Source: JACVRM01 sp046262315 (GTDB lineage: Bacteria; Actinomycetota; Thermoleophilia; Gaiellales; Gaiellaceae). From it: DNA of 64,000 bases. This document shows, piece by piece, positions 52,750-60,910 of this stretch. The stretch spans positions 1 through 64,000 of the forward strand of contig JBHEMZ010000036.1 of the NCBI GenBank assembly GCA_046262315.1, written 5' to 3'. A model generated the notes under the pieces. It was not told where the DNA came from, ran no database searches, and was given only the letters and a program-made list of their open reading frames with translations. The first letter of the stretch is position 1; every line of letters begins with the position of its first letter. The translations under genes and the position numbers were made by a program.

Positions 52750-53245
52750 CGGCTTGGAGCCGGGGGCCGGTCAGGGCGACGTTCGCCTGACGCCGGCCCT
52801 CGCTTCGGCCCTCCTCGTTACACCGGTCCGGGTTGGGCTGGGCGCAGTGGGCCTGCTCGCCTCGCTCGCCCGCGGAGTCGACGGCGGCCCCGCACTCATG
52901 GCCTTCGCGCTGGGCGCACTCGGCTTCGCCGTGGTGGCGCTCTCGGCCGATCGGTTCTCGATCGCGAACGAGGATCCCGGACCGCCACCGCCCGAAGCCG
53001 CCGAGACTTCGCGGCTGGAGGCGCTGCGGGCGGCCCTTTATCCCAGCACGCTGGGCCTCGCGTTGCTGTTGGCGATTGCGCTCGTTGCGTCTCCAGCGCT
53101 TGCCGCTGTGCTCGCGGGGGTGTTAGCCGGCATGGGTGCCGCGACGCTGCTCGGCGCCGCCCAGATCTACGCACGCGAGCGCGCCGACGGCGTGCGGCTG
53201 CTCGTCGACCGGCGGGCGCGCACGATCTACGCCGAGCGACGTTGA
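52688..53245 (+). CDS. Multi-helix membrane protein, unknown
   Basis: Up to 185 residues with about four hydrophobic helices (LASALLVTPVRVGLGAVGLL, ALMAFALGALGFAVVALSAD, STLGLALLLAIALVASPALA, AAVLAGVLAGMGAATLLGAA). The GTG at 52688 lies inside the pnp end; later in-frame starts would remove the first ~25 residues. No family recognised. Translational coupling to pnp is likely. Confidence 0.65.
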   Translation: MTATARAADAADATASGRATSGLEPGAGQGDVRLTPALASALLVTPVRVGLGAVGLLASLARGVDGGPALMAFALGALGFAVVALSADRFSIANEDPGPPPPEAAETSRLEALRAALYPSTLGLALLLAIALVASPALAAVLAGVLAGMGAATLLGAAQIYARERADGVRLLVDRRARTIYAERR

Positions 53246-53306
53246 CCGGCTCAGGTGCCGCACCCGGCACGGTCCCGTCACACACCCACCTGTGCGATTT
53301 TGCTCG

Positions 53307-53573
53307 CTAGCCCAGACGCCGTTCGACCGACCTGAGCACGTCACGACGACGGTCGACCCACGCCGAGTCGCGGCCCGGGCCGCCGTCCACGCGTTTCGGG
53401 TCGGTGGCGCGACGGCTGCCGCGGCAGATGCCACCCCCGGTGCCGGAACCGGTCTGGTTGAACGCCTCGACGATGACCGTGAATGAGATCGACTCGGCTC
53501 GCTGCGTCGGCGGCGACGTAAGGGAGAGGCCGGCGGAGAGCGCGCGTGCGGGAATCGCGAGCAGAAGCTTCAC
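53307..53573 (-). CDS. Possible small protein downstream of the ABC transporter
   Basis: 88 residues, starting at a GTG about 50 bp after the ABC transporter stop on the same strand. The first half is plausible protein (LLLAIPARALSAGLSLTSPP, ISFTVIVEAFNQTGSG); the second half is Arg-rich and shadow-like. No family recognised. The 53246-53621 interval holds nothing else that looks coding, so this may be a gene remnant or spurious. Confidence 0.25.
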   Translation of the reverse strand: MKLLLAIPARALSAGLSLTSPPTQRAESISFTVIVEAFNQTGSGTGGGICRGSRRATDPKRVDGGPGRDSAWVDRRRDVLRSVERRLG

Positions 53574-53621
53574 GGGATCGTCGAGGCTAGCGAGCGCGGT
53601 TGCGGATTCTGTTAAGGCGCG

Positions 53622-55457
53622 CTAGCCCACGAGGGCTTCCTCGTCGCGGAACGCGTCGCGCGAGACGAGGCGGGCATAGTGGCCGCCCAGTTCGAGAAGC
53701 TGCTCGTGGGTCCCGCGCTCGGCGAGGCGGCCGTGGTCGAGGACGACGATCTGGTCGGCTTCCTGCACGGTCGAGAGGCGGTGGGCAATCGTGATCGTCG
53801 TCCGTCCCTCGGCGAGCCGATCGAGTTCCGCCTGGACGGCGCGCTCGGTGCGAGTGTCCAGCGAGCTCGTCGCCTCGTCGAGCACGAGCACGCGGGGGTT
53901 GCGCAGGATCGTCCGCGCGATCGCCATCCGCTGTTTCTCACCGCCCGAGAACCGGTAGCCGCGCTCACCGACCATCGTGTCGTAGCCATCCTCGAGACCG
54001 GCGACCAGCTCGTGGATGCGTGCGGCGCGCGCTGCGGACTCAACCTCCTCGTCGGTCGCGTCCGGTTTGGCGAAGCGAAGATTCTCGCGGATGGTGGCGT
54101 GGAACAGGTACGTCTCCTGCGAAACGACGCCGATTGTGCGCGTGAGCGACTCGAAGGTCACCTCGCGGACGTCGATTCCGTCGAGGAGCACACGGCCCTG
54201 CTCGACCTCGTACAACCGCGCCGCCAGGTAGCCGAGCGTTGTCTTGCCGGACCCGGTCTCGCCCACGATCGCCGTGCGCGTCCCTGCCGGCACCTCGAAT
54301 GAGATCTCCTCGAGCGTCCACGCGTCCTTGCCGTAGCGGAACCAGACGCGGTCGAAGGTCAGGTCGCCGCGGCACGGGGGCAGCGGTCGCGCCTCCGGGT
54401 GCTCCTGAATCTCGACGGGCAGGTCCAGGTACTCGAAGATCCGGTCGAAGAGCGCGAGCGACGTCTGCACGTCGATCCCGACTGAGAGAAGCGATCCGAG
54501 CGGGAAGAAGAGGCGCGTCTGGAGCGTGGTGAATGCGACGACGGTGCCGAGCGAGATTCCGCCGCCCACCCAGGGCTGGCCCGCGAACCAGTAGACGGCC
54601 GCCGGCATGATCGAGAAGGTCATCTGGATCGAGGACATGACCCAGCGGCCTGCCATGCGCTGGCGCACCTCGAGCTCGGCGAGGCGCTCGGATTCGCCCT
54701 CGAAGCGGTCGGCGAGCTCCGCGCCGCGTCCCATCGTCTTGCCGAGGAGAATCCCCGAGACGGACAGGGACTCCTCGACGAGGGTGGACATGTCTGCCAG
54801 GGTGTGCTGGCGCGTCGTCGTGATGCGCCGCCGCTCGGCGCCCACGCGGCGCGTCAGGAGGATGAAGACGGGCAGCAGCGCAAGCGAGAAGAGCGCCAGC
54901 CGCCAGTCGAGCAGGAACATGGCGACCACGGCCGTGACGACGGTGGTCACGTTCGACACGATGGAGGTGGCGGTCGAGGTGACGACGTTCTGGACGCCGC
55001 CGATGTCGTTTGCGATGCGCGACTGCACCTCACCCGTGCGCGTGCGCGTGAAGAACGCGAGCGAGAGGCGCTGGAGATGCCGGTAGACCGCGGCGCGCAG
55101 GTCGTGCATGACGCGCTGGCCGACGATGTTCGACAGGTAGGTCTGCACCACGCCGAGCACGCCCGTGATGACCGCGACCGCGATCAGGCCGCCGACGAGC
55201 ATGTTCAGGAGCCCCGTGTCTCGCTCGGGCAGCGCCTCGTCGATGATCGAGCGGACGAGAAACGGCGAGATCATGCCGATCGCGGCAGAGACGAGGATCA
55301 GCCCCAGCACGGCCCCGAGCCGGGCGCGGTACGGACGGAAGAGCCTGACGATGCGGCGGAAGTTTGCGCGGCGAACCGCCGGGTCGGAGGGGCGCTCGAC
55401 AGGCTCGGCCGGCTCGAACGTCCGCCGCCCTCCGTCGGGAGAGCCTCGTGGCCTCAT
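53622..55457 (-). CDS. ABC exporter, fused permease-ATPase (MsbA/MDR type)
   Basis: 611 residues. Six transmembrane helices (first at RLGAVLGLILVSAAIGMISP) with the exporter motif FTRTRTGEVQSRIANDIG, then an ATPase with Walker A GETGSGKTTLG, Q-loop VSQETYLF, signature FSGGEKQRMAIART, Walker B VLVLDEATSSLD and H-loop IAHRLST. A half-transporter, so it works as a dimer. The ATG lies 7 nt below TAGCGT (55464-55469, minus strand). Substrate unknown; lipids or drugs are typical. Confidence 0.93.
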   Translation of the reverse strand: MRPRGSPDGGRRTFEPAEPVERPSDPAVRRANFRRIVRLFRPYRARLGAVLGLILVSAAIGMISPFLVRSIIDEALPERDTGLLNMLVGGLIAVAVITGVLGVVQTYLSNIVGQRVMHDLRAAVYRHLQRLSLAFFTRTRTGEVQSRIANDIGGVQNVVTSTATSIVSNVTTVVTAVVAMFLLDWRLALFSLALLPVFILLTRRVGAERRRITTTRQHTLADMSTLVEESLSVSGILLGKTMGRGAELADRFEGESERLAELEVRQRMAGRWVMSSIQMTFSIMPAAVYWFAGQPWVGGGISLGTVVAFTTLQTRLFFPLGSLLSVGIDVQTSLALFDRIFEYLDLPVEIQEHPEARPLPPCRGDLTFDRVWFRYGKDAWTLEEISFEVPAGTRTAIVGETGSGKTTLGYLAARLYEVEQGRVLLDGIDVREVTFESLTRTIGVVSQETYLFHATIRENLRFAKPDATDEEVESAARAARIHELVAGLEDGYDTMVGERGYRFSGGEKQRMAIARTILRNPRVLVLDEATSSLDTRTERAVQAELDRLAEGRTTITIAHRLSTVQEADQIVVLDHGRLAERGTHEQLLELGGHYARLVSRDAFRDEEALVG

Positions 55458-55463
55458 GGACGA

Positions 55464-55507
55464 ACGCTAGCCCGTGCGGCGAAGGCTGCGCCGCCGGGGT
55501 CTACGAT
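55464..55507. promoter_or_regulatory. Divergent promoter pair between ABC exporter and M16 peptidase
   Basis: On the minus strand TAGCGT (55464-55469) lies 7 nt above the exporter ATG. On the plus strand TACGAT (55502-55507) lies 7 nt above the GTG of the peptidase. Both arrangements predict leaderless messages; no clear -35 boxes are visible. Confidence 0.5.
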
Positions 55508-55513
55508 CCGCGC

Positions 55514-56806
55514 GTGCAACGGTATGTCCTCTCGGAGCTCGACTCGGGCGAGCGGGTGGTGACCGAGCGGGTTCGCAACGTCCGCTCGGTCGCGATTGGT
55601 TTCTGGGTCGGCGCCGGCTCGCGCGACGAGCGCACCGCGAAGGCAGGTGCGTCGCACTTCCTCGAGCACCTGCTCTTCAAGGGCACCCGCGCGTACTCGG
55701 CACACGACATCGCTGCGATCTTCGACCGCCTCGGTGGGGAGCTGAACGCCGCCACCTCGCGCGAGCACACGGTCGTCTACGCGCGCGTGCCCGACGACCG
55801 GCTCGAGCTGGCGCTCGACGTGATGACCGACATGGTGTTCGCGCCGCGCTTCGCCGAGCTCGACGCCGAGCGCGAGGTCGTCCTCGAGGAGATCGCGATG
55901 TACGAGGACACGCCGCAGGAGTACGTGCACGACCTGATCGCGCAGGCGGTCTTTGGGCGCCACGCGCTCGGCCGGCCCGTCGTCGGCACCGCCGAGGTCG
56001 TCTCGACGATCTCGCGCCGGTCGCTCGCCGCTTACCACCGCGCGATGTACGCGCCCGGAAACGTGGTGGTGGCAGCCGTCGGCAACCTCGATCACGATTC
56101 GCTACTCGCGCTCATCGAGAGCGCGGCGCACAAGGCCGGGGAGCCGCACGCTCGCCGCCCGATTCGCTCCCCGCTCGTGCGCGCGCCGGCGCCGGGGCTC
56201 CGGTTCCAGCGCAAGGACACCGAGCAGTATCACGTCTGCCTCGCGGCGCCGGGCATTGCGCGTTCGGACCGCCGTCGCTTCGTCGTCTCTCTGCTCGACG
56301 CGATCCTCGGCGGCTCGGCCTCGTCGCGCCTCTTTCAGGAGATCCGCGAGAAGCGCGGCATGGCGTACTCCGTCTACACGTTCGCCTCGCAGTACACGGA
56401 CACGGGCCAGATCGGCCTCTACTTGGGCACGCGCGAGAACAATCTGGCGGAATGCCTCGAAATCGCGGGCCGCGAGCTGCAGGCGCTAGCCGACGGCGAC
56501 CTTGCCGCCGACGAGCTCGAGCGCGCCAAGGAGAACCTGAAAAGCCGCATCGTGCTCTCCATGGAGTTGACCACGAATCGCATGAGCCGCCTCGGCAAGT
56601 CGCTGATTACCGCGACCGAGATCCTGTCGCTGCCGCGGATCATCGCCGAGATCGAGGCGGTCACGATCGAGGCGGTCGCCGAACTGGCGGGCGTGCTGCT
56701 CGCTCCGGAGCGTCTGTCGGCGGCGGGCATCGGCCCCCGGGAGGATCATTTCCTGGCGGCTGTGGATCGGGTCGCGCCCTCGCTGGTGGCCCGCGTGGCG
56801 GCATGA
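55514..56806 (+). CDS. M16-family zinc metallopeptidase (PepR-like)
   Basis: 430 residues. The inverted zinc motif HFLEHLLFKGT, with the distal Glu in EREVVLEEIAMYED, and the later RLFQEIREKRGMAYSVYTF block are those of processing-peptidase-like M16 proteins. The position between pnp and dapB is conserved in actinobacteria, where the gene is called pepR. The enzyme degrades or trims peptides. GTG start 7 nt after TACGAT; stop overlaps dapB (ATGA). Confidence 0.93.
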   Translation: MQRYVLSELDSGERVVTERVRNVRSVAIGFWVGAGSRDERTAKAGASHFLEHLLFKGTRAYSAHDIAAIFDRLGGELNAATSREHTVVYARVPDDRLELALDVMTDMVFAPRFAELDAEREVVLEEIAMYEDTPQEYVHDLIAQAVFGRHALGRPVVGTAEVVSTISRRSLAAYHRAMYAPGNVVVAAVGNLDHDSLLALIESAAHKAGEPHARRPIRSPLVRAPAPGLRFQRKDTEQYHVCLAAPGIARSDRRRFVVSLLDAILGGSASSRLFQEIREKRGMAYSVYTFASQYTDTGQIGLYLGTRENNLAECLEIAGRELQALADGDLAADELERAKENLKSRIVLSMELTTNRMSRLGKSLITATEILSLPRIIAEIEAVTIEAVAELAGVLLAPERLSAAGIGPREDHFLAAVDRVAPSLVARVAA

Positions 56807-57444
56807 GGATCGCGCTTTTCGGCGCGGCCGGGAAGGTCGGACGGGTGCTCCGGCCGGCGCTCGAGGCCGAGGGCCACGAGGTGACGGCGATGGAGAAGGG
56901 AGCGCCGGGTGCCGTTGGAGGCCACGACGCCGCGGTGGACTTCACCCGGCCGGATGCGGCGGGAGCGAACATGCTGGGGGCGCTGGATCATGGCGTGCCT
57001 GCGGTCGTCGGCACGACGGGGCTGCGTCGGCACGAGCTCGACGAGCTCGACCGCTCGGCGCGGGAGCACGGCGTCCCGTGCGTCTTTGCACCGAACTTCG
57101 CGGTCGGCGCCGTCCTGATGATGCGCTTCGCCGCGCTCGCGGCGCGCTACTTTCCCCGTGCGGAGATTGTGGAGCTGCACCACGATTCGAAGGTCGACGT
57201 ACCCTCAGGCACGGCGAAGGCGACCGCGGCGCTCGTGGGAGAGGGAACACCAATCCACTCGGTGCGGCTCCCGGGCCTGGTCGCGCATCAGGAAGTGCTG
57301 TTCGGCGGGCAGGGCCAGCTGCTGACGATCCGGCACGATACGTTCTCGCGCGAGGCCTTCGTCCCCGGCGTCTTGCTCGCCCTCGCGCGCCTGCATGACC
57401 TGCCCGCGGGCTTGACAGTAGGGCTCGACGCGCTGCTCGAATGA
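56803..57444 (+). CDS. dapB: 4-hydroxy-tetrahydrodipicolinate reductase
   Basis: 213 residues, shorter than the usual 240-270. N-terminal RIALFGAAGKVGRVLRPALE binds the pyridine nucleotide. DAAVDFTRPDA, VVGTTGLRRHELDEL and VELHHDSKVDVPSGTA are DapB motifs, the last holding the catalytic His and Lys. The strand after the nucleotide loop is compressed, which accounts for the small size. Second-last common step of lysine and diaminopimelate synthesis. Confidence 0.93.
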   Translation: MRIALFGAAGKVGRVLRPALEAEGHEVTAMEKGAPGAVGGHDAAVDFTRPDAAGANMLGALDHGVPAVVGTTGLRRHELDELDRSAREHGVPCVFAPNFAVGAVLMMRFAALAARYFPRAEIVELHHDSKVDVPSGTAKATAALVGEGTPIHSVRLPGLVAHQEVLFGGQGQLLTIRHDTFSREAFVPGVLLALARLHDLPAGLTVGLDALLE

Positions 57445-57604
57445 GCTGAAGCGAGACGGAAGAGACCGTTGCTGTGACTCGTAGTGTGGTCACCGGCCCG
57501 TGACCCGATATGGCGATGAACGCACGCCGGGCTACGTGCTGAGCGCGATCGTTCTCGCTGACGCCGATTCGGATCGAGGTGAACCTGCGAGGCGGCGAGG
57601 TGCG

Positions 57605-57610
57605 TAGACT
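57605..57610 (+). promoter_or_regulatory. -10 box of dapA
   Basis: TAGACT ends 7 nt before the GTG of dapA, consistent with leaderless initiation. The 172-nt interval between dapB and dapA has no recognised riboswitch or other gene; thyX, which lies here in some actinobacteria, is absent. Confidence 0.5.
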
Positions 57611-57616
57611 CGGTTC

Positions 57617-58501
57617 GTGCTCGGCGAAGTCTTGACCGCAATCGTCACGCCCTTCGGCGCCGACGGCGCCGTCGATCTCGATCGCTTCCGCGCGCTGGCA
57701 CGCCATCTAGTGGAAAACGGCTCCGACGGGATCGTCGTCGCGGGTACCACGGGCGAGTCGCCGACGTTGTCCGACGACGAGCGCTTGTCTCTCTTCGAGG
57801 CCGCCGTGGACGAGGTCGGGGGCGGAGCGACCGTCGTGGCGACCACCGGCACGTACGACACCGCACATTCCATTCACCTGACGGAGCAGGCGCACGAGCT
57901 CGGTGTCGACGGCTTCCTCGTGGTCACGCCCTACTACAGCCTTCCTCCCGCGCGCGGCATCGTCGCCCACTTCCGAGCAGTCGCCGAGGCGAGCGACCGG
58001 CCCATCATCGTCTACAACATCCCCCAGCGCGTCGTACGCAACATCGAGCCGGACACGATCTGCGAGCTGGCGCAGATCCCGTCGGTGCGCGCGGTCAAGC
58101 AGGCAACGACGGATCTCGACCAGGCACGCCGCATACTCGCGGAGACCGACCTCGACCTTTACGCGGGCAACGACGATCTGATCCTCGCCTTCCTGGAGCT
58201 CGGCGGCGTCGGCGGGGTCTGCGTGTACACGCACCTCGTGGGGCCGCAGGTGAAGGAAATGATCCGGCGCTTCCGCGAAGGCGACGCGGAGGGAGCGAGG
58301 GCGATCGACACAGAGCTGCGCCCGCTCCTCGAAGCGCTGGCGGTCACGACGAACCCGATCCCGGTGAAGACCGCGCTGAACCTCCTCGGCCACGCGGTGG
58401 GGGGGCTTCGCCTTCCGCTCGTGGAGGCGACCGTCGCCGAGCGAGAGACGATCCGCGCCGCGCTCGAGCGCTCCGGCCTGCTCGCCGCTGCGACCGCGTA
58501 G
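57617..58501 (+). CDS. dapA: 4-hydroxy-tetrahydrodipicolinate synthase
   Basis: 294 residues. VAGTTGESPTLSDDE is the pyruvate/ASA pocket, IVYNIPQRVV holds the catalytic Tyr, and VRAVKQATTDLDQ the Schiff-base Lys. It condenses pyruvate with aspartate semialdehyde. In actinobacteria dapA is normally followed by rnj; here the S8 peptidase gene lies between, on the other strand. Confidence 0.96.
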   Translation: MLGEVLTAIVTPFGADGAVDLDRFRALARHLVENGSDGIVVAGTTGESPTLSDDERLSLFEAAVDEVGGGATVVATTGTYDTAHSIHLTEQAHELGVDGFLVVTPYYSLPPARGIVAHFRAVAEASDRPIIVYNIPQRVVRNIEPDTICELAQIPSVRAVKQATTDLDQARRILAETDLDLYAGNDDLILAFLELGGVGGVCVYTHLVGPQVKEMIRRFREGDAEGARAIDTELRPLLEALAVTTNPIPVKTALNLLGHAVGGLRLPLVEATVAERETIRAALERSGLLAAATA

Positions 58502-58527
58502 CGTCCCCTCGGGACCGAGGTGGCCGC

Positions 58528-58548
58528 ACTAAAAGGGGGAATTCCCGC
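58528..58548. repeat. Short repeat containing GGGAATTCCC, copy 1
   Basis: ACTAAAAGGGGGAATTCCCG plus C lies between dapA and the S8 gene. A close copy (GTAAAGGGTGAATTCCCGC) lies at 60875-60893 on the other side of the S8 gene, in the same orientation. The core GGGAATTCCC is palindromic in this copy. Confidence 0.55.
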
Positions 58549-58618
58549 TCTACGAGAAGAGCCGCCGGACCCCTGGGGTCGTGCGGCTCGTCCTCGAGTC
58601 TCGTCTCGAGCTCTGGTG

Positions 58619-60835
58619 CTACTCCCAGGTGTCGGCCGAGTTCCACTCGGTCGCCGAGTTCCACTCCGAGCCAGCGGCGGCGTTCCAGCTCGACGATGCG
58701 TTCCAGGAGCTTGACGCGTTCCACGAGGAGGAGGCGTTCCAGCTCGAGGACGCGTTCCAGGAGCTCGACGCGTTCCAGCTCGACGAGGCGCTGAAGCCTG
58801 CGCCATTCCAGCTCGAGGAGGCGTTCCAGCTGGAAGCGGCATTCCAGGAGCTCGAAGCGTTCCACGAGGAGGATGCGCTGAAGCTCGCCGCGAGGTTCCA
58901 GGAGCTCGACGCGTTCCAGGATGAGGATGCCGTCAGCACTGAATCCGCGCGGGCGATAGCCGCTTCGGCGCGCGACGTGTCCCCCTTCTGTGTCCAGGCA
59001 GTCGCAGCCTTCTTCCAGGCTGCGACGGCGGCCGACGAGACCTTGCCCTGCTCCCAGATGGCCGCGGCGCGCTCCATGTCGAGCGCGGCCTTGTCGGCCA
59101 CGTTCGCGACGCGCCATGCGTTCGCGGCCAGCTCTAGGGCGACCGCCGACCATTCGGGCATCCCGGCCTTCGTCAACGCGTCGGCGGAGGCTTCGAAGGC
59201 GCTCGCGGCGTTGTCCCATTTGCCGACCCGGGCCCACGCTGCAGCCGACCGGTCGTGTGCGGCGGACGCCTTCGGAAACAGGCTGGCGTTCGCCCATGCT
59301 GCGGCAGCCTTGCTCCATGCGTCGGCGGCGGGCTCCCACATTGACCGCCTCTCGTACCTGTTCGCAGCCCGCTCGAACGAGACGCCGTCCGACGCGGCCG
59401 TGTTCAGAGCGCTGGCGCTGGCGGTCGATGTGCCACCGTTCGAGGCCGCGAGGCCCTGGTTTGCCGACTGCGGCGTGCCGACGTAGGTGAGCGCCGCCGC
59501 GAGGTCGAGTACCGGCGCTTCTGAGCCGGCGAGCGGGCGGGCCGTGTTCACGAATAGCCACTTGACCTGATCCGGCGTGAGCTCTGGGCGCTGCTCCAGC
59601 AGCAGCGCCGCCGCCGCAGCCACCTGGGGCGCCGAGAAAGAGGTGCCGTTCATGCGCAGGTAGCCGGACTCGGGATGGTTCTCGAGCGGCGCCATGGCGT
59701 CGAGCATCGCGTCCGGCGGCATCGTCGCGATGATGCGGCGGCCGGGAGCCATGATCTCCGGCTTCACGAACCCGTCGGCGGTCGGACCGTACGAGGAGAA
59801 GCCCGCCACGATGTCGTCCTCGGGAGCGAGCGTCATGTTCATGTCCGAGGCACCGACGGTGATGACGTACGGGTCGTTGCCGGGCGCGTAGTACATCGTG
59901 TCGGGGCCTGCGTTGCCCGAGGACGCGACCACCACGAATCCGGCCCGCCAGGCGGCCTCGGCCGCGCGCGCCAGCGGGTTGACCTTGTACGAGCTCGGAA
60001 CCGTCTCGGCCAGCGAGAGGTTGATGACGCGAATGCCCTTGTTCTGGCCGTTCGCAATGATTCAGTCGAGCGCGGCGATCACGTCGCTCGAGCGCACGCC
60101 GGTCGCGCTGTTGACGTTGAAGGCGAAGATCGACGAGCGCGGCGCGATCCCGACGTACCGGCCGTCGGCGCTCAGTCCTGCGGCAACGCCGGCCACGAAA
60201 GTGCCGTGGCCGTAGGTGTCATCGAGCGAGGACGACGCGGGCTGGCTGGGCAAGCGCACCTGCGTGACGCGGTTCGCGAGGTCGCCCACGGGCGTCACGC
60301 CACTGTCGATGACCGCGATGTTGCTGGTGGAGGTGCCGCCGAGGCCCATGCTCCAGGCCGTCGGCGCGGCGATGCCGAGCGGGTGCAAGGTCGTCAGGCT
60401 CGGGAAGCTCATCGGCGTGCCGGTGAGCTGAACGCGCGTGTCCGGCATGATCGAGCGCACACCGCGGTCGGCCGCAAGCTTGTTCAGGTTGCGGGCGCAG
60501 ACTGTGGCCGAGTAACCGCCGATGGAGCGAAGCTCCTCGCCGAGCACCACGTCGCCGGTGATCGCCGAGCGGGTCGGCGCGCGCCCGAGCACGATGACGC
60601 GCAGCTCTCGCTTCGTCGCCACGCGAAGACACGTGCGCTTCTTGGCGCGGTAGGCGCCCTTGGCACAGGCGGCCGCCGCGACGCGGCTGTCCACCTTGGG
60701 GCCGAACTTGACGGGGACGGCCTGCACGCGCGAGTCGATCCGCGAGCCGCCCGCCGGGGCGACGAGTACAAGGGCGAGAAGGGACGAGGCCAGGAGCAGT
60801 GCCTAGCCAACCGGGAGTCGCGAGGAGAGCCGCAT
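58619..60835 (-). pseudogene. Secreted S8 (subtilisin-like) peptidase with two in-frame stop codons
   Basis: One continuous frame of 738 codons from ATG 60835 (GGAGGA 8-10 nt upstream). Codons 1-30 encode a signal peptide (MRLSSRLPVG, stop, ALLLASSLLALVLVAPAGG) broken by TAG at 60803-60805 (codon 11). A TGA at 60062-60064 (codon 258) sits where the family usually has Trp (AALD-stop-IIANGQNKG). The catalytic triad is intact: D177 in NIAVIDSGV, H210 in YGHGTFVAGV, S399 in NGTSFSAPQ. A helical region follows the protease domain, then an SSSWN repeat tail. No frameshift is seen, so the stops look recent, or are sequence errors, or are read through. It separates dapA from rnj. Confidence 0.85.
58640..58945 (-). 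repeat. Tandem ASSSWN repeats in the S8 peptidase tail
   Basis: The C-terminal ~100 residues of the S8 peptidase are about a dozen units of ASSSWN or close variants (GAGFSASSSWN, ASSSWNAAAGSEWN, then SATEWNSADTWE at the end). At DNA level the unit is ~18-21 bp with recurring GCGTTCCAGGAGCTCGA on the plus strand. Similar Ser-Trp-Asn tails are seen on actinobacterial subtilisins; a surface or wall-binding role is inference. Confidence 0.85.
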
Positions 60836-60874
60836 GTCCACGTTGTCCTCCGGAAGCTTCGCGGCGCGTGCCTA

Positions 60875-60893
60875 GTAAAGGGTGAATTCCCGC
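60875..60893. repeat. Short repeat containing GAATTCCC, copy 2
   Basis: GTAAAGGGTGAATTCCCGC, related to 58528-58548 and in the same orientation. It lies between the S8 start and the rnj -10 box, so the two copies bracket the S8 gene. Confidence 0.55.
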
Positions 60894-60898
60894 CTCGT

Positions 60899-60904
60899 TA
60901 CACT
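60899..60904 (+). promoter_or_regulatory. -10 box of rnj
   Basis: TACACT ends 6 nt before the GTG of rnj at 60911, so RNA synthesis would start at the start codon. The same GTTACACT context appears before the pyr leader (19073-19080). Confidence 0.55.
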
Positions 60905-60910
60905 GCCGCG

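Noticed and set aside
53404..53625. Plus-strand small frame in the gap before the ABC exporter
   Set aside because: Composition is typical of a random high-GC frame and no ribosome site or domain is visible.
57445..57616. Lysine riboswitch before dapA
   Set aside because: A -10 box lies 7 nt before the dapA start, leaving no leader, and no lysine-box sequence was recognised.
58640..58945. CRISPR-like array or minisatellite
   Set aside because: The repeats are in frame and encode ASSSWN units of the peptidase tail; there are no unique spacers.
58619..60835. Genetic-code change (UGA or UAG reassigned)
   Set aside because: Both codons end many intact genes in this window (GTGA and ATGA overlaps, TAG after mihF and infB), so reassignment is not credible.
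59675..60910. Long plus-strand frame leading into rnj
   Set aside because: It is antisense to the S8 peptidase and has no protein-like features; the real rnj start is GTG 60911, just after a -10 box.
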